Source: JADMIH01 sp035274425 (GTDB lineage Bacteria; Chloroflexota; Chloroflexia; QHBQ01; JADMIH01). From it: a stretch of DNA of 64,000 nucleotides. A model generated the notes under the pieces. That model ran no database searches and was not told where the DNA came from. It saw only the letters and a list, made by a program, of their open reading frames with translations. Numbering within the stretch: the stretch's first letter is position 1; each line of letters begins with the position of its first letter. Shown piece by piece: positions 36,352-44,749 of the stretch. Position numbers and translations under genes: made by a program. Where the stretch lies: positions 1-64,000 of the forward strand of contig DATEOC010000088.1 of NCBI GenBank assembly GCA_035274425.1, written 5' to 3'.

Positions 36352-39330
36352 GTGGCAGGTCGCATATCGTTCTCCCGCAGACCCTTACTGGGTCTCTCGC
36401 TTGTAATCGCGTGGCTCTTGTGCTGGACGACGCTCGCTTCGGCGCAGTCGCAATTTCCACAGCGCGACGGCATAACGGCTGATGGCACGGGGACACTCGA
36501 TGTGGCTGCCGTCAACGCTGCGGCTGCCGACTTGCAACGACTTGGGGTTAAGCCGCTGGCCGTATTTGTCTCCTCCAATGTGACTCCGGACGATATTGCC
36601 GACTTCGCCCGTAGTGCAGCAGAGAATTACGGGCTTAGCCCCAGCGGTATTCTAGACCCCAATTTACTGGCGGTTGTGGTGTCGCTAGGCGGGCGGTCAG
36701 CTACCATCTTGTACGGAGACTCGCTGGTTGGTGCTATGACCCAACAGCGTGGGGGACGCACTGTAGCCCAAATCTTACGCGAAGACTCTCTGAATCCGAA
36801 TCTGTCAAGTAGAGAGTATACGGAGGCATTCGCAGATACGTTGAGGCAGGCGGCGAAGGAGATAGACCTTTTCAAGAATCCGCCTCCTACTGCCACTCCC
36901 GTTGCGCCTGTGACGATTGATACGGGCGGGATAGGTGGGGCGCTGATCTGGATAGTGGGCGGCCTGACGGTGCTCGGCGCGCTGATGGTGGTAGTCCCGT
37001 TGGTCTACAGGCGATGGAAGCAAGGGCAGGAGACGGCGGCGCGAAGGCGCGTCCTACAGGACCAGCTTGTGCAGGCGCGCAACGTCACCGCCGACATGAT
37101 TACCAACCTCGACTTCCCGGTTGATCCCAACGAACAGATAACATACAGGTTCCTGGCGCTGACGTTGGAGCGCGAGCGCCCCCAGCAGCTCGCGGATATC
37201 AGGGCGCAATATGATGCCATGTATGACCATGTGGCGGAGGCGCTGGCCCGGTACAACGCAACCAACAAGGGCACCTACACGACCGAGCAGGCGATGACTT
37301 CGGCTATAGCCCAATACCAGGGCGTACAGACCGAAATCAAGGCGGCAAGCGAGTTCCTGCAACGGCTTGCCGACCAGAGCAGGCAATTGGAGGCACAGAC
37401 CAGGGCCGCTCCAGGGGAAGTCGATGCCGCAAAAAAAGCCCTGGCCGCAGCGGCTGACGAGATACAGAAGCTCGCTGCGGCCGCCCCCGACCTCCACCCT
37501 ATAGACGCGAAGGCTACGCTCACACCTGCCCTGGAGAAACTGTTGCAGGCTGAGAATTCACTTGCAACAAAGCCATCATTGTCCCTCCAGGGGTATGACC
37601 ACGCCCGTTCCGCTCGCGATTTGGTAGAGCAGATAAGCGCTGCCCTCAAGCAATTGTATTCTGCATACAATTCGCTGGCTCAGCACAGGGGAGAACTGGC
37701 TGGAGCAAGGTCGAAAGGGTTCAAGCTTGTGGAGAGCGACAGGCTCTTCGCAAAGGTAGTGAGTGGGCTATCGCAGGCGGCGCAGAAGCTTGAGCAGGGT
37801 GACATGGCCGGATTTACGGAGGCGCTCCAATCTGCGAATGCGCTCCTGAGCCAGGCAGAGCACTCGGTACGGGACGAGATAGCGTTGCAGGCCGCGAACA
37901 GCCAGGCACTCGACAAGCTGAAGGCGGACGGGGAGGCGGTAAAGACTCTTATCCAGCAAGGCGCTCAGGCGTTCGACAAGGTGGACGAGTACGCGGAAAG
38001 CTCGTGGCGAGATATACGGGGCAATGGCACCGAGGCCCAGAGTGCCGCCGACGATGCCTACAGGCTGTGGTCGGAGGCATCTGCGCTGAACGCTGTCTCG
38101 CCGGAGTCGCCACAGGACTTCACCCAAGCGAGAGAGGAGATAGATGAGGCCAATCGCCTCCTTGAGAAGGCACGTACGCTCATCGCCGCCATCTTCGACC
38201 GCCTGAAGCACCTCGAGGAGAGCAAGCGCATCGCGGCAGACGAGATCGAGGCAGCGCGGCGCGACATCGCGGCAGGGCACTCCTTCATCTCTCAGCATGA
38301 CCCCGATATCAGCCCCAGCCCCGACAATATGCTCACAGCGGCAGAGAAATCGTTGCGCATCGCGCAGGAGGAGATGGCTAAGCCCAAGCCAGATTGGATA
38401 AGCGTAGTGGCGCAGGCGCGCAAAGCCAATGATCTCGCGGACAAGTCCCTCGCCAATGCACGTAGCGAGGCTGAGGCCATGCAAGCCCGCAGGCAGAAAG
38501 CGCGCACCACCGCACAGCAGGCCGAGGCCAGCTTGAGCCGCGCGGCCAACTTTGTGAGCGTCCACCGTGCTGACCTGGATGATTCGGTCTTCCAGGGTCT
38601 CAAGGCGGCCAAAGAGAGTATGGAACGCGCCCAGAGCATGCTCACACTGTCCGAAAGTGGAGAGATGGAAGACCTGGAGCGCGCTCAGGCTCTAGACAAG
38701 GCAGCAGAGTCCTACAGAGTGGCCCAGCAGGCCGCAGATGCAACTTATGAGGCAGCCTCGTCGCAGTTCGCCGCGCGGGAGTCGCTACGGCGGGAGGCGT
38801 ATAACGAGCTACAGCGTGCGGAGGCAGCTGTAAGATCAGCCGCTCTTTTCATGCAAGAGCATCGTGGGGTTCTCAGCACGCAAACCGTAGGGGCATTGCA
38901 GGCCGCGATTGAAGCCATGCCCGCCTGGCGAGACGGTGCAGACCCTGCGTACCTTCAAGCGATCTCGAAGGCTGCCAAGAAGGTGGAACGCAATGCGGAA
39001 TCAGCGCGAGATGCAGCCGAAGAAGAGGTCCGTGCGCATACCGAGCGCCAGAGTGCGGACGAGATGGAGGACCTACTGGGAACCCTGTTGACGATAGGTG
39101 CTGCCGCTGTGCTAAGCGGCGGTGGTAGCAGGCGTAGAGACCCAGGGTGGGGACGCTCGTCGGGAGGTGGGGGCGGAGGCATATTTGGCGGCTCCAGCAG
39201 CTCCGGAGGCGGAGGTAGTTCAAGCAGGGGAGGTTGGGGCGGTGGAGGCTCCGATAGCGGCTCGTGGGGTGGGGGCGGCTCTGGCGGCGGAAGCTGGGGA
39301 GGTGGTGGGTCGAATAGCGGTGGGTGGTAA
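36352..39330 (+). CDS. TPM-domain membrane protein with long coiled coil and Gly/Ser/Trp tail
   Basis: The 992-aa protein begins with a signal peptide (SLVIAWLLCWTTLASAQ), then a TPM (YgcG/TLP18.3/Psb32) domain (residues about 35-180; VFVSSNVTPDDIADFARSAA, ILDPNLLAVVVSLGGRSATI). A transmembrane helix (about 195-222) leads to about 680 residues of Ala/Glu/Gln-rich coiled coil. The end is a low-complexity tail of Gly, Ser and Trp (SSSRGGWGGGGS). TPM proteins of this type usually end in Gly/Ser-rich tails, but the coiled coil is unusually long. The TPM domain would be outside and the coiled coil inside the cell. The GTG start is 3 bp after the previous stop. Confidence 0.85.
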   Translation: MAGRISFSRRPLLGLSLVIAWLLCWTTLASAQSQFPQRDGITADGTGTLDVAAVNAAAADLQRLGVKPLAVFVSSNVTPDDIADFARSAAENYGLSPSGILDPNLLAVVVSLGGRSATILYGDSLVGAMTQQRGGRTVAQILREDSLNPNLSSREYTEAFADTLRQAAKEIDLFKNPPPTATPVAPVTIDTGGIGGALIWIVGGLTVLGALMVVVPLVYRRWKQGQETAARRRVLQDQLVQARNVTADMITNLDFPVDPNEQITYRFLALTLERERPQQLADIRAQYDAMYDHVAEALARYNATNKGTYTTEQAMTSAIAQYQGVQTEIKAASEFLQRLADQSRQLEAQTRAAPGEVDAAKKALAAAADEIQKLAAAAPDLHPIDAKATLTPALEKLLQAENSLATKPSLSLQGYDHARSARDLVEQISAALKQLYSAYNSLAQHRGELAGARSKGFKLVESDRLFAKVVSGLSQAAQKLEQGDMAGFTEALQSANALLSQAEHSVRDEIALQAANSQALDKLKADGEAVKTLIQQGAQAFDKVDEYAESSWRDIRGNGTEAQSAADDAYRLWSEASALNAVSPESPQDFTQAREEIDEANRLLEKARTLIAAIFDRLKHLEESKRIAADEIEAARRDIAAGHSFISQHDPDISPSPDNMLTAAEKSLRIAQEEMAKPKPDWISVVAQARKANDLADKSLANARSEAEAMQARRQKARTTAQQAEASLSRAANFVSVHRADLDDSVFQGLKAAKESMERAQSMLTLSESGEMEDLERAQALDKAAESYRVAQQAADATYEAASSQFAARESLRREAYNELQRAEAAVRSAALFMQEHRGVLSTQTVGALQAAIEAMPAWRDGADPAYLQAISKAAKKVERNAESARDAAEEEVRAHTERQSADEMEDLLGTLLTIGAAAVLSGGGSRRRDPGWGRSSGGGGGGIFGGSSSSGGGGSSSRGGWGGGGSDSGSWGGGGSGGGSWGGGGSNSGGW

Positions 39331-39404
39331 TCCTGTCGTATGCGCTTTGCCTTTATGTGATGTATAATGTGATGTATATAAGACACTTTTCAACGGAGCC
39401 TAAG

Positions 39405-39680
39405 ATGAGCACAAAAATTCGCAAACAGATTTATATTGAGCCTGAGCAAGAAGAATTCCTGAAGCAGATGGCGCGCGACACCGGCTTGTCTGAAGCGGAA
39501 CTAATCCGGCAAGCTATTGATAATCAAGCCCAGATAAGGCGTGATCCTCAGCCCGATGTAGAAGCATGGAATAATATACTCACCTTTATACAGAAGCGAA
39601 TGGAGATAGGGTACATACCCACTCAATGGAAGTGGAATAGAGAGGAGCTATATGACCGCAAGGTTCTTCGTGGACACTAA
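39405..39680 (+). CDS. Ribbon-helix-helix type antitoxin (VapB/CopG-like)
   Basis: The 91-aa protein starts with the RHH pattern KIRKQIYIEPEQEEFLKQMA followed by RDTGLSEAELIRQAI, then a C-terminal tail likely to bind the toxin. The ATG at 39405 has a GGAG ribosome binding site; the frame extends upstream but without a start signal. It overlaps the PIN-domain gene by 29 bp, as expected for a toxin-antitoxin pair. TATAAT boxes lie within the short upstream stretch (39361-39376). Confidence 0.8.
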   Translation: MSTKIRKQIYIEPEQEEFLKQMARDTGLSEAELIRQAIDNQAQIRRDPQPDVEAWNNILTFIQKRMEIGYIPTQWKWNREELYDRKVLRGH

Positions 39681-40104
39681 CGTCCTGATTTACTCTTATA
39701 GCCTTTCTGAACCCGATAAGCAACACACAGCATTGGAGGTCCTTAAGTATATAAGGACAAAAAATAGTGGTGCGATAAGCACACAGGTGCTAGGGGAGTT
39801 CTTTGTCACAGCCACTCGTAAGCTTACGCCTCCTTTAACGGTAGATGAAGCCTATCAGCAAGTGTCTTACTTTATTACCGCCTGGACGGTTATTGAAATG
39901 ACAACGCCATTACTGCTAGAGGCCTTACGAGGCGTCAGGAATTACCAACTCAATTATTGGGATGCGCAAATATGGGCCGCAGCACGTCATAATCGCATTC
40001 AGACTGTCATCACCGAAGATTTCAACACCGGCGCAACAATCGAGGGCGTAACCTTCATCAACCCATTCTCCCAGGGGTTCAAATTGGCCGAGGTTTTGGG
40101 ATAA
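39652..40104 (+). CDS. PIN-domain ribonuclease toxin (VapC-like)
   Basis: The 150-aa PIN protein has acidic active-site residues in FFVDTNVLIYSY (Asp8), QVLGEFF (Glu), NYWDAQIWAAA (Asp) and VITEDFNTG (Asp). VapC toxins cut tRNA or rRNA when freed from antitoxin. It overlaps the antitoxin gene and is followed by a clean terminator, so the pair is a two-gene unit. Both genes are more AT-rich than the surroundings, consistent with horizontal transfer. Confidence 0.88.
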   Translation: MTARFFVDTNVLIYSYSLSEPDKQHTALEVLKYIRTKNSGAISTQVLGEFFVTATRKLTPPLTVDEAYQQVSYFITAWTVIEMTTPLLLEALRGVRNYQLNYWDAQIWAAARHNRIQTVITEDFNTGATIEGVTFINPFSQGFKLAEVLG

Positions 40105-40134
40105 ACCCAGAACATCTTTGCAAACTAAACAAAG

Positions 40135-40163
40135 TGGGGAGCGTATCGACGCTCCCCATTTTT
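40135..40163 (+). terminator. Terminator after the VapBC-like pair
   Basis: TGGGGAGCG and CGCTCCCCA enclose a 6-nt loop, followed by TTTTTG. Confidence 0.85.
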
Positions 40164-40173
40164 GCTTCGTCCG

Positions 40174-41484
40174 CTATTCGCTTACCAACCCCTCAACTGG
40201 CGGTCCTGCCACGGATACTACGTAGTCCTGCGACGATAGCCGCCTCTTCGCCACTTCGCCTACGATTTGGGGCGTTAGCGCCCAGATGATGTCGGAGTAG
40301 CGCGAGATGTAGTCATAGCCGAGGCCGAATAGCTCTATCTCGCTGAGTGCTCCCAGCAAACCGTTGCTGGTCTCAAGGCGCAGAGGCATCACGCCTGTCA
40401 TGTAGCGCTTACCTCCCTCCAGTTCCTCCGGCGAGATAGGCTCGGTGCGTATCCGCTCGATCTCGTGGCGGATGCTCTCGATGGCCCGCAACACGCTGCT
40501 GGGGTTGACACCGGCGCGCACTGCCCACGGCCCCGCGCCCAGCCCCGCCTCGAATGAGGACCCGGCGTGGTATGCCAGCCCCTGGTCATCGCGCACGTTC
40601 TTGCCCAGCCTTCCCATAAGACCGATGCGCCCCAGCAGGAGGTTCATAAGGTCGAAGGCATAGTAGTCAGGGTCGGTGCGCCGCAATCCAGGGAAGCCTA
40701 GCACGATGTCGTTCTGCGTCTTGCCCGATACGAATTTGTAGATATTGTGAGCGCCCTGTGGTGGGGCCACATCGGGGACTGTATAAGGCTCCGGCTCGCC
40801 ATCTCCGGCGCGCCAACCGCCAAACAGCTCTTGCGCCTTCGCAACTATCTCTTCCGCCTCGACGTCGCCGACCACGAAGAGGAGCGCACGGTCTGGACGG
40901 AAATAGCGAGTGTAGAAGGCCAGCATGTCTTCGCGGCTGATGTTGTCAACCGTTTCCAGGAAGCCCGCCGTGCGGTTGTGGTAGGGGTGGCCCTCAGGGT
41001 AGAGCGTTTCACGGAATGCGCGCTCGGCCACTGAACCTGTGTCGGTCTCCATCTCTTTGAGGCCCGCACGCAATTGGGCGCGCAGCTTCTCTATCTCCCC
41101 TGCCGGGAAAGAAGGGGTGAGGACAAGCTCCGCTATGGTCCCAAGCAGGAAGTCCGTATCCTCTTTGAGGGCGCGCCCACCGGTGTCCATGAGCGCCTTC
41201 CCGGCGTCGAGGCCCACCGATACGGCCCTGCTCTCAGTCTCCTCGTTCAATTGCTCGAAGGTATGGCTCTCGGTGCCACGACGCATCGCGCGCGCCGTAA
41301 AGGACGCCAATCCTGCCTTATCAGAGGGGTCGTACATCGCCCCGCCCTTAATCGCGACCCGCGCCACGAGCGTTGGTATGGTCGGATTGGGATATACTAC
41401 TACTGTCATGCCGTTGTCCAGCACCCGCCGCGTTACGGTCTCAGGGCTGAGCCGATCTGTATGTTGCTTCTCTAATATTTGCAT
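40174..41484 (-). CDS. M16-family peptidase, non-catalytic subunit
   Basis: The 436-aa protein has the pitrilysin (M16B) fold: TVVVYPNPTIPTLVARVAIK near the start, NEE/E helices, AFYTRYFRPDRALLFVVGDV, and a C-terminal half with FPGLRRTDPDYYAFDLMN and RYMTGVMPLRLETSNGL. The zinc motif HxxEH expected after the first strand is replaced by GLASFTARAMRRGT, so it cannot bind zinc. Such inactive subunits pair with an active one; the active gene lies directly upstream (41572) on the same strand. The gap holds only a palindrome and a short leader. Confidence 0.9.
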   Translation of the reverse strand: MQILEKQHTDRLSPETVTRRVLDNGMTVVVYPNPTIPTLVARVAIKGGAMYDPSDKAGLASFTARAMRRGTESHTFEQLNEETESRAVSVGLDAGKALMDTGGRALKEDTDFLLGTIAELVLTPSFPAGEIEKLRAQLRAGLKEMETDTGSVAERAFRETLYPEGHPYHNRTAGFLETVDNISREDMLAFYTRYFRPDRALLFVVGDVEAEEIVAKAQELFGGWRAGDGEPEPYTVPDVAPPQGAHNIYKFVSGKTQNDIVLGFPGLRRTDPDYYAFDLMNLLLGRIGLMGRLGKNVRDDQGLAYHAGSSFEAGLGAGPWAVRAGVNPSSVLRAIESIRHEIERIRTEPISPEELEGGKRYMTGVMPLRLETSNGLLGALSEIELFGLGYDYISRYSDIIWALTPQIVGEVAKRRLSSQDYVVSVAGPPVEGLVSE

Positions 41485-41520
41485 CTCTGTATGTTATCTC
41501 CGTTCTTGTGGTTAGTAGCG

Positions 41521-41576
41521 AGTAACGAGTAGTGAGTAGCGAGCAGTTGGTAACTCGCTACTCACTACTCGTTACT
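41521..41576. repeat. Perfect 23-bp palindrome between the two M16 genes
   Basis: Arms AGTAACGAGTAGTGAGTAGC plus three bases are exactly complementary across a 10-nt loop. The sequence is built of AGTAACG/AGTAGTG/AGTAGCG heptamer-like units. Its right arm includes the TAA stop of the upstream M16 gene. Confidence 0.8.
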
Positions 41577-42921
41577 CTTCCGTCGGTATGAACCACCCTA
41601 CGGTACGGTTCTTCTGGGTCAAATAGGTGCGGGCGACGCGCTGCACATCCTCTGGGGTGACGGCGGCGAGCTTCTCCAGGGCGCTGTCGTACACATCCGC
41701 GGTATTGATGCTCTCCAGGAAGCCGAACATGTAGGCCTGGCTCGACACGCTGTCGGACGAGTAGATGAACTGAGCACGCGACTGCCTCACCGCCTTTTGA
41801 AGCTCCTCTTCCGGTATATCCCCTTCCTGTAGCTTACGAACCTCGTCAAGGAGCGCATCTTCTATGGTGCGCAGGCTCGCTTCGTGGTCGGGTGTGGGGT
41901 GGGCGTTGGCCGACAGCGCGAAGAGGTAGGGGTCTTTGCTAAGGGAGAAGTACGACCCTGCGCCCACGGCAATCTCGGTCGCTACCAGCGCACGGTATAG
42001 GCGTGCTGACCGCCCAAGTCCCGCCCCGCCGAAGCCCATAGGCTTCGCGCCAGACAGGAGGGCATCAGCGACCATCAGCGGATAAACGTCTGGGTGGGAG
42101 GAAGAGGGTGTGTGGTAGATGATCTCTATCTGTGCGGTCGCGCCTGGGTGCTCCACGCGCACGCGCCGCTCTCCCTTCTGCTCAGGCTCGATGGCGCGTA
42201 CCATAGGGATGTCGGGGCTGGGCGCATAGCCGCCGAACGCCGCCTCTATCTTCGCCAGCACCTCCGCCGTGTCGAAGTCGCCAACTACGACTACCGTCGC
42301 ATTGTTGGGCGCATAGTAGGTCTTGTAGTGATTGTAGAGGTCGTCGCGGGTCATCGTGCGCAGGTCGCTCTTCCAGCCGATGATGCTGTGCCCGTAAGGG
42401 TGAACTTTGAAGGCGGCGGCGGAGATTTCCTCACCCAGCAGGCGCTCCGGCTCATTCTCGGTCCCTTCGCGCTCGGAGATTATGACGGTGCGCTCGGAGG
42501 CTACCTCGTCGGGGTCGAAGAGGGAGTTGACCATCCTATCCGACTCGATACGTATACCGAGGTCGAGCCTGTCGGCAGGCAGAGTCTCGAAGTATGCGGT
42601 CCAGTCGTTGGAGGTGAAGGCGTTGAAGGTTCCGCCATTCTCGGCCACCATGAGGTCCATCTGCCCCTTGCCCATCGTCGGCGTCCCCTTGAACATCATG
42701 TGCTCGACCCAGTGAGACACGCCGGTGATGCCGACGTGCTCATTGCGCGCCCCCACTTTGTACCACACCCAGAAGGAGACTACGGGCGCGGAGTGCATCT
42801 CTTTTGTGATGACGGTCAACCCGTTGGGGAGGGTGCGGCGCTCGAAGCTCCTCTTTGGAGCGGCGTCATCTCCAGCCTGGGCAGCGATTGTTTGCTCTAT
42901 ATCTGCTTCTGTTATAGCCAT
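41572..42921 (-). CDS. M16-family zinc peptidase, catalytic subunit
   Basis: The 449-aa M16B peptidase has the inverted zinc motif HWVEH (GVSHWVEHMMFKGT, near residue 65) and a downstream Glu (ISEREGTENEPERLL region). The C-terminal domain contains YLTQKNRTVGWFIP. It likely forms a heterodimer with the inactive subunit encoded next. Such pairs are common and degrade peptides inside or outside the cell; no signal peptide is seen. A minus-strand TATAAT lies at 42986-42991, and the leader contains a GCCCC/GGGGC hairpin at 42961-42976. Confidence 0.93.
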   Translation of the reverse strand: MAITEADIEQTIAAQAGDDAAPKRSFERRTLPNGLTVITKEMHSAPVVSFWVWYKVGARNEHVGITGVSHWVEHMMFKGTPTMGKGQMDLMVAENGGTFNAFTSNDWTAYFETLPADRLDLGIRIESDRMVNSLFDPDEVASERTVIISEREGTENEPERLLGEEISAAAFKVHPYGHSIIGWKSDLRTMTRDDLYNHYKTYYAPNNATVVVVGDFDTAEVLAKIEAAFGGYAPSPDIPMVRAIEPEQKGERRVRVEHPGATAQIEIIYHTPSSSHPDVYPLMVADALLSGAKPMGFGGAGLGRSARLYRALVATEIAVGAGSYFSLSKDPYLFALSANAHPTPDHEASLRTIEDALLDEVRKLQEGDIPEEELQKAVRQSRAQFIYSSDSVSSQAYMFGFLESINTADVYDSALEKLAAVTPEDVQRVARTYLTQKNRTVGWFIPTEE

Positions 42922-43027
42922 TATCGCGGTTTCTCCTATTCCTATTATCTATAAACAGCAGCCCCGTAAGAGGGGCCATACATCTATTATAACCGACGAG
43001 GCCAACGGTTCGGAGGTCATCTTTACG

Positions 43028-43056
43028 TTGACACCCCAGGCACGCTCTGGTATAAT
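43028..43056 (+). promoter_or_regulatory. Promoter of tRNA-Pro
   Basis: A perfect TTGACA (43028-43033) and TATAAT (43051-43056) are 17 bp apart, 11 bp before the mature tRNA. Confidence 0.9.
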
Positions 43057-43067
43057 TCACACAATGA

Positions 43068-43144
43068 CGGGGTGTAGCGCAGCCCGGTAGCGCACTTCGT
43101 TCGGGACGAAGGAGTCGTGGGTTCAAATCCCGCCACCCCGACCA
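43068..43144 (+). tRNA. tRNA-Pro (CGG)
   Basis: The cloverleaf is complete: acceptor CGGGGTG/CACCCCG, D arm with AGCCCGGTAGCG, anticodon stem CTTCG/CGAAG around TTCGGGA (anticodon CGG), T arm GTGGG-TTCAAAT-CCCGC, and an encoded CCA end. A small hairpin (43153-43178) follows. Confidence 0.96.
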
Positions 43145-43212
43145 ATAAAGTTAGCGAGCTTGAGCTATCAGGCTCGCTATTCACTCCTAACTAGCAACTT
43201 CCGGCATGACAA

Positions 43213-43661
43213 ATGAAAGTCTGTATTAGATGCAAAATCGAAAAGGAAGAGGATGAGTTTCACCGTTCTTCACGTTTCAAGGATGGGCGGCAATTATATT
43301 GTAAGCTTTGCAAGAAGGGCATTGATGCTGACATCTATATACGGGGAGGAGAGGAATACAAGCGACGAAAACTGTTGCGCCAGCAAGCGGCGGCCCAAAG
43401 AAATGCCGAACTTATATTTGAGTATCTGTTACAGCATCCTTGCGTTGATTGTGGAGAAACCGACCCCTTGTCCTGGAGTTCGATCACGTTCGAGGCGAGA
43501 AGAAGAGAAATCTTGCTGACTTGATCCAAAAATATGGTAGGTGGGAAACGATCAAGGCCGAAATTGACAAATGCGACATACGTTGCGCGAACTGCCACAG
43601 GCGCATAACCGCCAGGCGGATAGGTAACAAGCGGTACAAGCTGTGGATCGAATCGTCATAA
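43213..43661 (+). pseudogene. HNH endonuclease-like gene with a frameshift
   Basis: The first frame gives a zinc-knuckle start (KVCIRCKIEKEEDEFHRSSR, then YCKLCKKG) and runs to HPCVDCGETDP. The HNH core LEFDHVRGEKKRNL, then KCDIRCANCHRRITARR, lies in the next frame. A single missing C in the CCCC run near 43468 would restore one frame of about 148 codons. It is therefore an inactivated gene or contains a sequencing error. The intact protein would be a small zinc-supported HNH nuclease as found in mobile DNA. It starts 69 bp after tRNA-Pro. Confidence 0.8.
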
Positions 43662-43670
43662 AGCATGAAA

Positions 43671-43706
43671 AGAGGTTGGCCTTCACAAGCCAGCCTCTCT
43701 TTGTTG
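43671..43706. terminator. Hairpin between HNH remnant and LOG gene
   Basis: AGAGGTTGGC pairs with GCCAGCCTCT across an 8-nt loop, with TTTG following on the plus strand. It lies between convergent genes. Confidence 0.6.
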
Positions 43707-43746
43707 TCTCAATGTACTCTGCGCCTCTGCGGTGCAATCTCTATCG

Positions 43747-44682
43747 TTAGTTGCCGTCAGGTGTCCTAAGTTCGTCGGGTGAATCTCGTAGCTCACCCTG
43801 GATTTTGGCCGCTTCTGAGGAGGCCTCGGTCTCCCAGCAGTGGTCGTTGTAACAGTCCACTATGTGCTTGCACGCCTCCTCGACCGAGTCGGTAATTACG
43901 AGCAGTTTCAGGTCATCCGGGGAAACCTTCTTCTCCGCCAGCATGACCCCCTTGATCCAGTGGATCAGACCCTTCCAGTAATGGCTGCCGAAGAGGATGA
44001 CCGGGAAGTTCTTGACTTTGCCCGTCTGGATCAACGTCAAGGCCTCGAATAGCTCATCCATCGTGCCGAAGCCACCTGGGAAGATGACGAACGCCTCCGC
44101 ATACTTCATGAACATCACCTTGCGGACGAAGAAATACCGGAAGTTGATCGAAACGTCAACATAAGCGTTGGTGCCCTGCTCAAAGGGAAGCTCGATGTTG
44201 CAGCCGACCGATATACCACCCGCTTCCTTAGCGCCACGGTTCGCGGCTTCCATGATACCCGGCCCGCCCCCCGTAACGACGGCGAAGCCTTTCTCTGCCA
44301 GGCTGCGCGCAAGCTCTACTGCCGTCCAGTAGACCGGATCGTCCTCCGTAACACGCGCCGAGCCGAAGATCGTTACAGCCGCGCCGAGCGTCGCCAGCGT
44401 GTCGAACCCGCTCACGAACTCGCCCATGATACGCAACACGCGCCAGGTATCGGAACGGGTGAAGTCCTCAGCCTTAGGCGCCCTCTCCAGGAGGCGCTCA
44501 TCCTCGGTGGGAGCGCCTATGTTTGTCGATTGGTTGAGACTCTGGTTTGGGCGGAGTTGTCTATTGCGGGCCTCAAGGTCAGCGGCGCTGGCCGTGGGGG
44601 GAGTACGTGGGGCAGGCTTAACTCCATCTCTCCTCTCCCTGGATGCTGTCTTAGTACTCTCTTCACTGTTGTCAGTAGGCAT
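43747..44682 (-). CDS. LOG-family nucleotide 5'-monophosphate phosphoribohydrolase
   Basis: The 311-aa protein has a disordered N-terminal 75 residues, then a LOG domain: FGSARVTEDDPVYW, GGGPGIMEAANRGAKEAGG, and the catalytic motif PGGFGTMDELFEALTLIQTG. LOG enzymes cleave cytokinin-like or other nucleoside monophosphates to base and ribose phosphate; many are misannotated as lysine decarboxylases. The bacterial substrate is often unknown. It is transcribed away from the PIG-L gene with a 67-bp gap on the same strand, so co-transcription is possible. Confidence 0.9.
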   Translation of the reverse strand: MPTDNSEESTKTASRERRDGVKPAPRTPPTASAADLEARNRQLRPNQSLNQSTNIGAPTEDERLLERAPKAEDFTRSDTWRVLRIMGEFVSGFDTLATLGAAVTIFGSARVTEDDPVYWTAVELARSLAEKGFAVVTGGGPGIMEAANRGAKEAGGISVGCNIELPFEQGTNAYVDVSINFRYFFVRKVMFMKYAEAFVIFPGGFGTMDELFEALTLIQTGKVKNFPVILFGSHYWKGLIHWIKGVMLAEKKVSPDDLKLLVITDSVEEACKHIVDCYNDHCWETEASSEAAKIQGELRDSPDELRTPDGN

Positions 44683-44749
44683 AGTCCTTGACCACCTTGC
44701 TTGTCGAATTAGAGAAGTTATAGCTTGGCAGAATGCGTGCCATCACGTT

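Noticed and set aside
43460..43475. Programmed -1 frameshift in the HNH gene
   Set aside because: The sequence around the shift does not fit X-XXY-YYZ and no strong stem-loop follows; mutation or sequencing error is simpler.
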